The notes under the pieces: generated by a model | The model's database searches: none | Seen by the model: the letters and a program-made list of their open reading frames with translations, nothing else | What the model was told of the DNA's origin: nothing | Assembly: GCF_904846035.1 (NCBI RefSeq) | Contig: NZ_CAJGYT010000001.1 | Location: 620,001-684,000 of the forward strand | Length of the DNA: 64,000 nucleotides | Origin: Psychrobacter aestuarii | GTDB lineage: Bacteria; Pseudomonadota; Gammaproteobacteria; Pseudomonadales; Moraxellaceae | Direction of reading: 5' to 3' | Part shown: positions 53,803 to 63,406 of the stretch, piece by piece | How the letters are laid out: each line of letters starts with the position of its first letter | How positions within the stretch are numbered: position 1 is the first letter of the stretch | Position numbers and translations under genes: made by a program

Positions 53803-54026
53803 AGGAGAGCGCACGCCCATGTTGCGTGCCACCGAAGGCGCATCCACCCTGCCAATCGCTCAGGTACAAGGACTGAATAACACATGCCTTAATGGTCATA
53901 CGACCACGGCATAACAAATCTGGAGAGCGGTAAGTACGGACGACGGCTTACCCACCGAAGGGGAGAAAACGCCAGCGCTGCACCATGCTGGACGTTGAAA
54001 ATCTCAGGTCACAGGACAGATAGGGC
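53803..54026 (+). promoter_or_regulatory. Tandem glycine riboswitch
   Basis: Two glycine aptamers in series. Aptamer 1 (about 53803-53880) has GGAGAGCG, CCACCGAAGG and CTCAGGTACAAGGACTG. Aptamer 2 (about 53920-54026) has GGAGAGCGG, CCACCGAAGGGG, AACGCC and CTCAGGTCACAGGACAG. Layout and the short linker match the known tandem glycine class that switches on glycine cleavage genes. A hairpin ACCAGT / ACTGGT (54033-54051) between the second aptamer and gcvT may belong to the expression platform; no T-run follows, so control may act on translation. Confidence 0.95.
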
Positions 54027-54112
54027 TATACGACCAGTATTGATGACTGGTTTGGCTTTATTGACGTTCTTCTCCACTATTTATGACGCTTTTGCCGTCT
54101 TTAGGATTTGTT

Positions 54113-55273
54113 ATGACCGACACCACCCAAGCCGCAGACGCCCCACAAAAAACCCCACTGTATCAAGCGCATATCGATAGCGACGGCAAAATCGTTGACT
54201 TCTCAGGCTGGCTATTGCCCATCCATTATGGCTCGCAAATTGACGAGCACGAAGCGGTACGCACGGACGCTGGGATGTTTGACGTCTCACACATGGTTGT
54301 CGTCGACGTGACAGGCAACGACAGCAAAGCATGGCTACAAAAGCTGCTCGCCAATGATGTCAATAAACTCAAAAAAGTCGGTAAGGCGCTGTATTCTGCC
54401 ATGCTAAATGAGCAAGGCGGCGTGATTGATGACCTTATTGTTTACTTAATGAACGAAGAAGAAACCGCTTACCGCATCGTCTCAAACGCCGCGACCCGCG
54501 CAAAAGATTTGGCGCAGTTTGGGCGCGTTGCCGAAGGCTTTGACGTCACCATTACCGAGCGTCCTGAGCTGGCGATGCTTGCGATTCAAGGACCAAACGC
54601 GATTGCTAAATTATCTGATGCCAAGCCTGCTTGGGCGGACACCTTAGCGGGTCTAAAGCCATTCGTTGGTGCAGACTTGACCGAGATTGAAGGCGATGAT
54701 TGGTTCGTCGCCCGTACAGGCTACACAGGTGAAGACGGCGTTGAAGTAATTTTGCACGCTGATGACGCGCCCGCCTTTTTTAACCTATTAAAAGAGCATG
54801 GCATCCAGCCAGCGGGACTTGGCGCACGCGATACCTTGCGCATGGAAGCGGGTATGAACCTTTACGGTCATGACATGGATGAGACCATCAATCCGTATGC
54901 TTGCGGTATGAGCTGGACATTGGCACTCAAAGACGAGCGCGACTTTGTCGGTCGTCCTGCCCTACTTGCCAGCAAACAAGCCGATGATAATACGTTGATG
55001 AAGCAAGTCGGTCTGCTGCTAGAGACGCGCGGTGTACTGCGTGAAGGCATGAGCGTTACTATCAATCAAGGTACGGACAAGGAAGCGACAGGCATCATCA
55101 CCAGTGGCACCTTCTCACCCACCCTAAAACAATCTATCGCTATTGCGCGCGTGCCCGCCAGCCTCACCGATGGCGACAGCGTCCAAGTCGATTTGCGCGG
55201 TAAAGGCAAATATGTGGACGTGCGCGTGCTTAATTTGCCGTTTGTGCGTCATGGCAAGGCACAATTTGACTGA
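54113..55273 (+). CDS. gcvT: Glycine cleavage system T protein (aminomethyltransferase)
   Basis: 386 residues; moves the methylene group from the H protein's aminomethyl-lipoate to tetrahydrofolate, releasing ammonia. The N-terminal [22 protein letters not shown], the folate-binding [13 protein letters not shown] and the [22 protein letters not shown] block fit GcvT. I chose ATG 54113 (MTDTTQA) with AGGA seven bases upstream; the ATG at 54083 in the same frame falls in the leader. First gene of the riboswitch-controlled set gcvT-gcvH-nitroreductase-gcvP. Confidence 0.95.
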   Translation: MTDTTQAADAPQKTPLYQAHIDSDGKIVDFSGWLLPIHYGSQIDEHEAVRTDAGMFDVSHMVVVDVTGNDSKAWLQKLLANDVNKLKKVGKALYSAMLNEQGGVIDDLIVYLMNEEETAYRIVSNAATRAKDLAQFGRVAEGFDVTITERPELAMLAIQGPNAIAKLSDAKPAWADTLAGLKPFVGADLTEIEGDDWFVARTGYTGEDGVEVILHADDAPAFFNLLKEHGIQPAGLGARDTLRMEAGMNLYGHDMDETINPYACGMSWTLALKDERDFVGRPALLASKQADDNTLMKQVGLLLETRGVLREGMSVTINQGTDKEATGIITSGTFSPTLKQSIAIARVPASLTDGDSVQVDLRGKGKYVDVRVLNLPFVRHGKAQFD

Positions 55274-55408
55274 TTGCGGCATTGTCGTCTTGACGTCATC
55301 GAATGAATAGTATGAGATAAGCCCTGTGCAATGTCTGCTAACATTGCCCACGCTCATCCATATATGATGCGTATTTTTTATTGTTAACTATCCTTAGAGG
55401 AGCTTTTT

Positions 55409-55789
55409 ATGAGCAACATTCCTGCCGAATTAAAATACGTTGCCAGCCACGAGTGGCTACGCCTAGAAGACGACGGTACCATCACTGTGGGCATCACTGA
55501 CCACGCTCAAGACTTGCTGGGCGATGTGGTGTTCGTTGAGCTGCCAGAAGTCGGCGACACGGTCGCGGTCGATGACGAAATCGCCGTTGTTGAGTCGGTC
55601 AAGGCTGCATCAGACGTTTACGCGCCACTATCAGGCGAAATCGTTGCTATCAATGACAACCTAGAAGACGAGCCAGAAATCATCAACTCTGACCCGTACG
55701 GCGATGGCTGGTTCTTTAAAATCAAGCCGCTAAACGCTGATGACTATGATGAGCTGTTAAGCGCTGAAGACTACCAAAACGAGCTATAA
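55409..55789 (+). CDS. gcvH: Glycine cleavage system H protein
   Basis: 126 residues; lipoyl carrier shuttling the aminomethyl group between GcvP, GcvT and lipoamide dehydrogenase. Lipoyl lysine K65 sits in [12 protein letters not shown], and [19 protein letters not shown] is the standard N-terminal strand region. AGAGGAGC precedes the ATG. It lies 135 bases after gcvT, without a terminator between. Confidence 0.97.
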   Translation: MSNIPAELKYVASHEWLRLEDDGTITVGITDHAQDLLGDVVFVELPEVGDTVAVDDEIAVVESVKAASDVYAPLSGEIVAINDNLEDEPEIINSDPYGDGWFFKIKPLNADDYDELLSAEDYQNEL

Positions 55790-55949
55790 GCGATGGCGTT
55801 TCCGTTTTAAAAACAGCTAAATACTCATTGATTTACAGGTACTAAGGCACGCTTGGTATCTGTCCTCATTTTTACCTTTTGGCACTTTTATACGTGCGTA
55901 CCCTTTTATTTTTATATGTGTTTCAGACGCTTCGGCTTAGGAGTCATTG

Positions 55950-56693
55950 ATGGGCAATCAAGAGCAAACCAGCACCATAGATACCCCGCATTTAGACAGC
56001 TTTCGTGCGGTGGTCGAGTCGCGCCGTTCGGTACGCCGTTTTACCGACACGCCCATTCCTGATGATGTGTTGCGTGAGTGTTTGCGCCTTGCCATGCTCG
56101 CGCCCAACTCCAGCAACTTGCAGCCGTGGGAATTTTTTGTCATCGACAGCCCCAACATTCGCGCCAAAGCGGTAGACAACTGCATGCGCCAAAATGCGGC
56201 AAAGACCGCAGCGCGCCTAATCGCTATTGTTGCGCGTACTGACAACTGGCACGAGCACGCCAAACAAGTGCTGCGCGAATATCCGCTGTCGCCTGTCCCC
56301 AAAAAAGTCAAAGACTATTACGGTCGCTTGATTCCGCTGGAGTTCGTACGCGGTCCTGTCAATGTGCTGTCCCTTGCCAAATGGGGCGTGACGCAAACGC
56401 ACCGCCAGCTCAAAGGTCCGATTAAGTCGCCGTATTATACCCTTGAAGACATTAAGCAATGGGCGACCAACAATACCGCGCTGGCTGCCGAAAACCTAAT
56501 CTTGGCACTACGCGCGCACGGTTTTGACAGCTGCGCGATGGGCGGCTTTGATGAGCCTGCTATGAAAGATCTCTTAAGTCTTGGCGAGCACCAGCATATT
56601 GTGATGATGCTCGCGGCAGGAGAGCGCGCCGATAAAGGCATCTATCACCCGCAGTTTCGCTTTGCCCAAGAGCAATTTGTCCATTATGTTTAG
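55950..56693 (+). CDS. Nitroreductase-family protein within the gcv operon
   Basis: 247 residues. FMN-binding nitroreductase fold: SRRSVRRFTDTPIP at the N terminus, LAPNSSNLQPWEFFVI, and the late GFDSCAMGGFDEPAM / IVMMLAAGERADKG. It should reduce a flavin-accessible substrate with NAD(P)H in the cytoplasm; the substrate is unknown. The ATG at 55950 has AGGAG seven bases upstream. It sits between gcvH and gcvP on the same strand, which is not the usual gcvTHP arrangement. Confidence 0.9.
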   Translation: MGNQEQTSTIDTPHLDSFRAVVESRRSVRRFTDTPIPDDVLRECLRLAMLAPNSSNLQPWEFFVIDSPNIRAKAVDNCMRQNAAKTAARLIAIVARTDNWHEHAKQVLREYPLSPVPKKVKDYYGRLIPLEFVRGPVNVLSLAKWGVTQTHRQLKGPIKSPYYTLEDIKQWATNNTALAAENLILALRAHGFDSCAMGGFDEPAMKDLLSLGEHQHIVMMLAAGERADKGIYHPQFRFAQEQFVHYV

Positions 56694-56788
56694 CCCCGCA
56701 TGATATTAAGCCAAGCGAAGCACTAAGCTTGGCGCAATGATTTATTTTTTGTGTCACCCCTCGTAAAGACTTTTAGTTAAGGATTGTC

Positions 56789-59692
56789 ATGACTCTATCC
56801 CAACGCCCGACCTTTGCTACGTTCCAAGGCTTGTTTAACGATGCCGAATTTGTCTACCGCCATCTTGGTTCAAACGATGAGATGCAGCAAGAAATGCTGT
56901 CTGCGATTGGCTACGATGATATGGACAGCTTTATCAATGACACTGTGCCTGAGCCTGTTCGTTTGCATAAAGATTTAAACTTGCCAAAAGCCATCAGTGA
57001 ACACGCCGCCCTTGCCAAACTGCGCGGCATGGCGGACAACATCACGGTCAATAAAAGCTATATCGGTCAAGGCTACTCGCCCGTGCGTATGCCTGCGGTC
57101 ATTCAGCGCAATGTGCTCGAAAATCCAGGCTGGTACACCGCGTACACGCCGTATCAAGCAGAGATTTCACAAGGTCGTCTAGAGGCGCTATTAAACTTCC
57201 AGCAGGTGTGTATTGACCTCACAGGATTGGAACTGGCTGGTGCGTCATTACTTGACGAAGCTACCGCCGCTGCCGAAGCGATGGCGATGTCAAAGCGCGT
57301 AAGCAAAAGCAAATCGAACGCCTTTTTTGTCGATGAGCGCGTGTACCCACAGACGCTCGACGTCATCAAGACACGTGCCAAATACTTTGGCTGGGATGTG
57401 GTGGTCGGTGATTTTGACACCGCAACATCAGGCGATTACTTTGGCGCGCTGTTCCAATACGTGGGTAAAGAAGGTGATGTTAAAGACTTGACCGACGTTA
57501 TCAGCGCGGTAAAAGCCAATAAGACCTATACCACCGTCGTAAGCGACATCATGAGCCTTGTGTTGCTCAAGTCACCTGCCGAGATGGGCGCGGACATTGC
57601 GCTTGGCAGCACCCAGCGCTTTGGTATCCCCATGGGCTTTGGTGGTCCACACGCCGCCTACTTTGCCTTTAGCGATAAGGCAAAACGCTCGGCCCCTGGT
57701 CGTATCATCGGCGTATCAAAAGACGCCGAGGGCAACACCGCCCTACGCATGGCGCTACAGACCCGCGAGCAGCACATCCGCCGCGAAAAAGCCAACTCCA
57801 ACATCTGTACCTCACAAGTACTGCTCGCCAACCTTGCAGGTATGTACGCTGTGTATCACGGTCCCAGCGGGCTACAGCGCATCGCCACACGTATCCATGC
57901 GCTCGCCAGCGCCTTTGCTAAGGCTATCGACAACACAGCGGGCGACAGCACTGAACTAAAAGTCGTGCATCAGCAGTTCTTTGATACCGTCTTGGTCGAT
58001 TGCGGCTCAGAAAAGCTCGCTACCCAAATCTTTGATAATGCGGACAACTTAGGCTACAACCTCTGGCGCATTAGCGACAGCAAAATCGCGGTATCCTTTA
58101 GCGAAACCAGCGACAGCGAAGACTTTGCAGTCTTAACCCAGCTGTTTACCAATAAAGCGCAAGACTTGCCCACTGACGCTACTTTGTCACTGGACAGCGC
58201 GCATTTGCGTACCGATGACATCTTGACCCATCCTGTGTTTAACTCGCACCACACCGAGCACGAGATGCTGCGCTACTTAAAATCGCTTGAGGACAAAGAC
58301 CTTGCGATGAACCGCAGTATGATTTCACTTGGCAGCTGCACCATGAAGCTCAACGCCACCAGCGAGATGCTGCCGATTACGTGGGATGAGTTTGCCAATG
58401 TGCATCCGTTTGCCCCGCGTGACCAAGTCAAAGGCTATATCGAGATGATTGATAGCCTACAAGACCAGCTCAAAGCCATCACAGGCTTCGACGCCGTGTC
58501 GATGCAGCCGAACTCTGGTGCGTCAGGTGAATACGCTGGTCTGCTCGCGATTCGCCGCTATCATGAGTCACTGGGCGAGACCGAGCGCGATGTGTGCTTG
58601 ATTCCAAAATCAGCACACGGCACCAACCCCGCCACCGCGATGATGATGGGCATGCAAGTGGTCGTGGTCAATACCGATGACAATGGTAACGTCGATGTTG
58701 ATGACCTGACCGCCAAATGTGAAGAGCACAGCGCACGCTTGGGCGCGTTAATGATTACCTATCCATCAACGCACGGCGTGTTTGAAGAAGGCATCCGCCA
58801 TATTTGTGACCTCATCCACAGTCACGGCGGTCAAGTGTATATGGACGGCGCAAATATGAACGCGCAGGTCGCCATCATGCAGCCAGCGGACGTGGGCGCA
58901 GACGTATTGCACATGAACCTACACAAAACCTTCTGCATCCCACACGGCGGCGGCGGCCCTGGCATGGGTCCAATCGGTATGCAAGCGCACCTTGCGCCAT
59001 TCATGGCGAACCACGTGGTCAGCCCTGTACACAACGCAGAAAAAGACGGCATGGCGGTATCGGCTGCCCCGTATGGCTCGGCGAGCATCTTGCCCATCTC
59101 ATGGATGTATATCACCATGATGGGTCGCGATGGACTGCTCAAAGCCACCAACCTTGCGCTGCTTAACGCCAACTACGTGGCCAATGCGCTCAAAGACGAT
59201 TACCCCGTCTTGTATACAGGCAAAAGCGGTCGCGTGGCGCACGAGTGCATCATTGATATCCGTCCGCTGAAAGAGAAAACAGGCTTTAGCGAAACCGACA
59301 TCGCCAAGCGCTTGATGGATTATGGCTTCCACTCGCCCACTATGAGTTTCCCTGTCGCGGGCACGCTGATGATTGAGCCGACCGAATCTGAGCCAAAAGC
59401 TGAGCTTGACCGCTTTATCTCTGCGCTCAAAGCCATCAAAGCCGAAGCGTTAAAAGCGCATAGCGAAACCGATGGCTGGAGCTTGACGGACAATCCGCTG
59501 GTCAATGCGCCGCACACTGCATCCATGATTACCAAAGACACGTGGGAACACGCCTACAGCCGCGACGAAGCCGCCTTCCCGCTGCCGTATGTACGCGCGC
59601 ATAAGTTCTGGCCAAGCGTCGCCCGCATTGATGATGTGTATGGGGATAAGAATCTGATGTGCTCATGCCCAAGTATTGAAAACTATATGTAA
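56789..59692 (+). CDS. gcvP: Glycine dehydrogenase (decarboxylating), P protein
   Basis: 967 residues, the full single-chain P protein with N- and C-terminal PLP-fold halves. PLP lysine K713 lies in [22 protein letters not shown]; the first half has [16 protein letters not shown]-like and [18 protein letters not shown] segments. It decarboxylates glycine and passes the aminomethyl group to GcvH. AAGGA precedes the ATG. Ends in a strong terminator at 59726-59765. Lipoamide dehydrogenase is not in the window. Confidence 0.97.
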   Translation: MTLSQRPTFATFQGLFNDAEFVYRHLGSNDEMQQEMLSAIGYDDMDSFINDTVPEPVRLHKDLNLPKAISEHAALAKLRGMADNITVNKSYIGQGYSPVRMPAVIQRNVLENPGWYTAYTPYQAEISQGRLEALLNFQQVCIDLTGLELAGASLLDEATAAAEAMAMSKRVSKSKSNAFFVDERVYPQTLDVIKTRAKYFGWDVVVGDFDTATSGDYFGALFQYVGKEGDVKDLTDVISAVKANKTYTTVVSDIMSLVLLKSPAEMGADIALGSTQRFGIPMGFGGPHAAYFAFSDKAKRSAPGRIIGVSKDAEGNTALRMALQTREQHIRREKANSNICTSQVLLANLAGMYAVYHGPSGLQRIATRIHALASAFAKAIDNTAGDSTELKVVHQQFFDTVLVDCGSEKLATQIFDNADNLGYNLWRISDSKIAVSFSETSDSEDFAVLTQLFTNKAQDLPTDATLSLDSAHLRTDDILTHPVFNSHHTEHEMLRYLKSLEDKDLAMNRSMISLGSCTMKLNATSEMLPITWDEFANVHPFAPRDQVKGYIEMIDSLQDQLKAITGFDAVSMQPNSGASGEYAGLLAIRRYHESLGETERDVCLIPKSAHGTNPATAMMMGMQVVVVNTDDNGNVDVDDLTAKCEEHSARLGALMITYPSTHGVFEEGIRHICDLIHSHGGQVYMDGANMNAQVAIMQPADVGADVLHMNLHKTFCIPHGGGGPGMGPIGMQAHLAPFMANHVVSPVHNAEKDGMAVSAAPYGSASILPISWMYITMMGRDGLLKATNLALLNANYVANALKDDYPVLYTGKSGRVAHECIIDIRPLKEKTGFSETDIAKRLMDYGFHSPTMSFPVAGTLMIEPTESEPKAELDRFISALKAIKAEALKAHSETDGWSLTDNPLVNAPHTASMITKDTWEHAYSRDEAAFPLPYVRAHKFWPSVARIDDVYGDKNLMCSCPSIENYM

Positions 59693-59725
59693 GCTTTTGC
59701 ACATGTAATCATTAAAAGACCATAC

Positions 59726-59765
59726 AAAAGCCCCCAAGTCAGCGCTTGACTTGGGGGCTTTGTTT
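59726..59765 (+). terminator. Terminator of the gcv operon
   Basis: AAAGCCCCCAAGTCA / TGACTTGGGGGCTTT with a 4- to 5-base loop and T-rich tail, 34 bases past the gcvP stop. Confidence 0.93.
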
Positions 59766-59841
59766 TTCTTACGCTTAGGCTATCGACTGTTTTTTATTAA
59801 TACTTTATTCCTTTACCGCTGCCATAAGGACGACAGACGTC

Positions 59842-60552
59842 ATGAGCCTACCCCCTGCCCCAGAAGCCAACCGCGTCATTTTAATTCACGGTCTGCACCA
59901 GACCGCGTGGGTCATGCGCCCAATGGCAAAGCGCTTACAAGCGCAAGGCTTTCGTACCCACCAATACGCGTACCGCAGTATGCGCGATGACATCCAGACC
60001 AACAGCCGCCGCCTAAACGACTGGCTTACGCAGTATCACGACCCTGAGCAGCCGATTGACCTTGTCGGGCACAGCTTGGGCGGGCTGATTATCCGTGATT
60101 TTGTTTATCGGTATCCCAAATGGACAATTGGACGCTGTGTGACGCTCGGTACGCCGCATGTGGGCAGCACCTGCGCCGCTTACGTCAAGCGCCTGACGCC
60201 TGTGATGATGGGACGCGCTTATCAAGGGGCACTCGATGGCTGCGTGCCTGAATTGCCCGCGCACATCACGCTTGGGGTGATTGCAGGGGACAAGCCTTAC
60301 GGCATCGGTCAGCTGTTTTTGGAGTACCACAATCGCAAGCTGCGCCGTAGTGGCAAACCCTTACCGCTCGGCGAGCGTGCACATGATGGCACGGTGTATG
60401 TGAGTGAAACCAAAATTGAAGGCGCGTGCGACCATTTGGTATTGCCTGTGACGCACACAGGAATGCTGGTCAATCCTGAGGTGGCGCGGCAGACGCTGCA
60501 CTTTTTGCAGCATGGGGAATTTAATCACGCCAAACGGGCGCAGCCTTTATAA
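59842..60552 (+). CDS. Alpha/beta hydrolase, lipase/esterase-like
   Basis: 236 residues. Oxyanion motif LIHGLHQTAW, nucleophile Ser in VGHSLGGLIIRDF, and late Asp/His regions (HDGTVYVSETKIEGACDHLVLPVTHTGML). Resembles small triacylglycerol-lipase/PGAP1-like acyl hydrolases; no signal peptide, so cytoplasmic. Substrate unknown. AAGGA lies 10 bases before the ATG. Separated from gcvP by the terminator, so a separate unit. Convergent with rnd. Confidence 0.85.
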   Translation: MSLPPAPEANRVILIHGLHQTAWVMRPMAKRLQAQGFRTHQYAYRSMRDDIQTNSRRLNDWLTQYHDPEQPIDLVGHSLGGLIIRDFVYRYPKWTIGRCVTLGTPHVGSTCAAYVKRLTPVMMGRAYQGALDGCVPELPAHITLGVIAGDKPYGIGQLFLEYHNRKLRRSGKPLPLGERAHDGTVYVSETKIEGACDHLVLPVTHTGMLVNPEVARQTLHFLQHGEFNHAKRAQPL

Positions 60553-60561
60553 AAGGTCGGA

Positions 60562-60673
60562 CAATCAGCGAAATATAGCTGATTGCTTATAGAAGTAGCA
60601 TAACGAGATTGACCCCTAGTTTTTGCAGCCTCTGGAGATGAAGTCACAGCAAGCAAAAAAACAGGGGTCAATC
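60562..60673. repeat. Palindromic repeats between hydrolase and rnd genes
   Basis: Two inverted repeats lie in the 148-base gap of convergent genes. A hairpin (60562-60585) has CAATCAGC / GCTGATTG arms. A larger one (60607-60673) has perfect GATTGACCCCT / AGGGGTCAATC ends plus inner TTTTTGC / GCAAAAA pairing around a 26-base middle. The second looks like a tiny terminal-inverted-repeat element or REP-like unit; it may also stop transcription from both sides. Confidence 0.6.
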
Positions 60674-60700
60674 GGAATATATTGCGCAAATATAATGTTA

Positions 60701-61951
60701 CTAAGCCAAGCCCATGCCTTGCTTTAGCTCTGCTTGGTGGGTTTTGATTAACGGAATCAGCGTGTCTGTGACCCACGATTGACGCCAGCCTTGCAAGCCC
60801 TCAGGCAGCGCCTTGGTATCGTCCTCTTTATCTAATGCCACGACTTCATATAAATCGTTTAGCCATTTTTTACGCATAAGGACATTTTTGGGCACGCCAA
60901 TTTCTGCGGCATGCTGATTGACCGCCTTTTGTACCGCATTGCTCAAAGTTTTGTTTTTTGAACGATATGGCGGCAGCGGACTTGCTGGCTGCTCGGCGGG
61001 GTGGCTGTCTTTTGCTGCTTTGATGACCGCGAGTAGCTCGTCACCGTACAGACGTATCACGTGCCGATGTATGGTGGTCTTGTGCATCAGCTCACGAATG
61101 GTCTTGGGCTGCATCTCCACGATTTCGCGCATGGCTTGTTTTTTGATGATAAAAGTGCGCGGCTGATTGGTGGCACGTGCCAAGGCTTCGCGCCACGCCG
61201 CCACATCACGCAAGATGGTCATCTGAATGGGATTGTAGCGAAAGTCCGCCATGCTGTGATACATCTGGTCATCGTCCAGATGCTGCGCGCCATGCAGCTC
61301 ACGCGCATACAGCTGACAGTCTTCCCACACCGCGTCCGTCAGCCCTTGCGCTGCCAAACAGGTCTGTAAACGCTCGTATAAAGGTATTAAGTAGCGCACA
61401 TCAGCAATCGCGTAGCGCTCTTGCTCATCAGACAGTGGGCGCTGTAGCCAATCGGACTGGCTCTGCTCTTTGTCGATATGGATGTCTAGCACATCACTGA
61501 TGGCCTTCTGATAGCCAATTTGCAAATCACCTGTCAAATACGACAGCGCAATTTGGGTATCAAAGATATTGTCCAGCGCAGGACAACCTGATAAGAGATA
61601 AAAAATCCCCAAATCCTCGCCGCACGCGTGCCACACCGCAACCGACACCTTACCGAGTATTTGCCACAGCGCATCTAGGCGCAATGTGGGCGCATCGAGC
61701 AAGTAGATGTGCGTGCCTGTATTCACCTGCACGAGTGCCAAGCGCGGATAATAGGTATCGCGCTTGATAAACTCGGTGTCAAGTGCCACCACCTGCGCGT
61801 TTTCAACGGCGCTCAGCACAGCGTCCAAATCGGTCTGCGCAGACACCCACGTGACAGGCAGCGTATCGGCAGCCGCCACGACGGATGACGTATCGGGCGC
61901 GCGCAGCGCCTCATAAACAGAAGGTAGCGGGGTAGAAGACGACTCAGACAC
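60701..61951 (-). CDS. rnd: Ribonuclease D
   Basis: 416 residues; 3'-5' exonuclease that trims tRNA and other stable RNA 3' ends. The DEDD catalytic residues are in VVALDTEFIKRDTYYPRLALVQV, HACGEDLGIFYLL and the late YAIADVRYLIPLY; an HRDC domain (about 235-315) and a second helical domain follow. It has about 30 extra residues at the N terminus. The start is GTG with a weak ribosome site (AGG ten bases upstream). Separate from ycgL here. Confidence 0.93.
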   Translation of the reverse strand: MSESSSTPLPSVYEALRAPDTSSVVAAADTLPVTWVSAQTDLDAVLSAVENAQVVALDTEFIKRDTYYPRLALVQVNTGTHIYLLDAPTLRLDALWQILGKVSVAVWHACGEDLGIFYLLSGCPALDNIFDTQIALSYLTGDLQIGYQKAISDVLDIHIDKEQSQSDWLQRPLSDEQERYAIADVRYLIPLYERLQTCLAAQGLTDAVWEDCQLYARELHGAQHLDDDQMYHSMADFRYNPIQMTILRDVAAWREALARATNQPRTFIIKKQAMREIVEMQPKTIRELMHKTTIHRHVIRLYGDELLAVIKAAKDSHPAEQPASPLPPYRSKNKTLSNAVQKAVNQHAAEIGVPKNVLMRKKWLNDLYEVVALDKEDDTKALPEGLQGWRQSWVTDTLIPLIKTHQAELKQGMGLA

Positions 61952-62055
61952 GGGCAGATACCTGCAGTAATGATAAAGATAATAAAAAAGGCGCTCAGTA
62001 TAACAGCATCGCTAGTCGCGATGACAGCAAGATGACACAGATAAGCCGCTACGCG

Positions 62056-62649
62056 CTATAAAAAAGCGCGGTTTTGTAGCGCTTGCCCAAGCGTCATACT
62101 GTCCAAATACTCAAGCTCACCGCCCATCGGTACGCCCTGCGCCAGACGCGAGATTTTTTGTACATGACGGCTGACTGCTTCACTGATAAAGTGCGCGGTG
62201 GTTTGCCCCTCAACCGTCGTGCCTGTTGCGAGTATCAGCTCGGCAATCGGCTCTTGCTGTACGCGGCGCACCAGCTGCTCAATGTGCAAGTCATCGGCGC
62301 TGATGCCATCGATGGGTGACAGATGCCCACCCAGCACAAAATAGCGCCCCTGATAGCCTGCGGTCTGCTCAATCGCCATCACATCCGCCGCCGTCTCGAC
62401 CACGCACAACACGCTATCATCACGGCGCGGGTCTTGGCACAGTGGACACACTGCCTCATCACTAAAGCTGTGGCAGCGCTGACACTCAACGATACCGCGC
62501 ATCGCCTCATCAAGCGCGGCGGCGAGCGCCATACCTTGCGGGCGTTTTTTGCTCAGTAAATGCAGCGCCATACGTTGGGCGCTCTTTTGTCCCACCCCTG
62601 GCAGGATACGCAGCTGTTGTACCAGTGCGTCAAACTTGGCTGTAAGCAA
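62056..62649 (-). CDS. recR: Recombination mediator RecR
   Basis: 197 residues. N-terminal helix-hairpin-helix ([20 protein letters not shown]), C4 zinc finger (CQRCHS...CPLC), TOPRIM domain ([15 protein letters not shown]) and C-terminal Walker-like [17 protein letters not shown]. With RecF/RecO it loads RecA onto gapped DNA. The start is TTG at 62649, supported by AAAGGAAGTCGCT upstream and by homologues starting [13 protein letters not shown]. ybaB, the usual partner, lies upstream but 326 bases away. Confidence 0.96.
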   Translation of the reverse strand: MLTAKFDALVQQLRILPGVGQKSAQRMALHLLSKKRPQGMALAAALDEAMRGIVECQRCHSFSDEAVCPLCQDPRRDDSVLCVVETAADVMAIEQTAGYQGRYFVLGGHLSPIDGISADDLHIEQLVRRVQQEPIAELILATGTTVEGQTTAHFISEAVSRHVQKISRLAQGVPMGGELEYLDSMTLGQALQNRAFL

Positions 62650-62975
62650 AGCGACTTCCTTTATCTGTTGATCGTATCGGTAACGTGCGGTCGGTTATGT
62701 GCCTGATGGTTAACCAGACGATTGCCCTAAATGATGGACCATTATCAAAGTATTATTCAGGCATCAATAACAAAACCTACCCATAAAAATGGGGTCGCAT
62801 CCTATGGATAACAACCCCAAATCCGCGCAGCCAACCCCTTTATTACACGGGAAATATTAGTCTGCGTCTTACTACTTATAGCGCCAAACCTAAATAAAAA
62901 CGACAGCTTGTGAGCAACCTGCTCGACCAAACGGTATCGCTTTATACCACATGCTTATAGGCGTCGCCGAATTGC
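62650..62975. other. Gap between ybaB and recR
   Basis: 326 bases. No gene, RNA or clear terminator recognised; a few G/C-poor short inverted repeats only. It may hold a separate recR promoter, which is unusual because ybaB and recR are normally adjacent. Confidence 0.35.
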
Positions 62976-63305
62976 TTAGAACAAGCCTTGCATGCCTGGT
63001 GGCAAGCCCATGCCAGAGGTCGCGCCCGCCATGGTCTCTTCATACAGCTCGTCCGCTTGACGTACCGCATCGTTAATTGCTGCGGCAATCAAGTCTTCAA
63101 TCATGTCAGGCTCGTCTTCAAGTAGGCTTGGGTCGATGCTTAAGCGCTTGACCACATGGCGACCTGTCATGGTGACTTTGACCAGACCGCTGCCCGCTTC
63201 TGCGTGGACTTCTTTATTTGCCAATTCTTTTTTTGCCGATTCGACATTGGCTTCGACTTTCTTTTGCATGTTTTGTGCTTGTTGCATCAATGCTTGAATG
63301 TTCAT
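62976..63305 (-). CDS. ybaB: YbaB/EbfC family nucleoid-associated protein
   Basis: 109 residues, small dimeric DNA-binding protein. Typical parts are the N-terminal [18 protein letters not shown] coil, the strand [21 protein letters not shown], and the ending [20 protein letters not shown] lies before the ATG. Located just upstream of recR, the common arrangement, though with a wide gap. Confidence 0.95.
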   Translation of the reverse strand: MNIQALMQQAQNMQKKVEANVESAKKELANKEVHAEAGSGLVKVTMTGRHVVKRLSIDPSLLEDEPDMIEDLIAAAINDAVRQADELYEETMAGATSGMGLPPGMQGLF

Positions 63306-63406
63306 AACTGCCTCGAGTGCTGGTGAATAAGGGAATACCTAAAAACTAAATTTGTTGTAATCGTGAGCATCATAACGATGCGCTGGCGCTGATTATACCG
63401 CCATCT

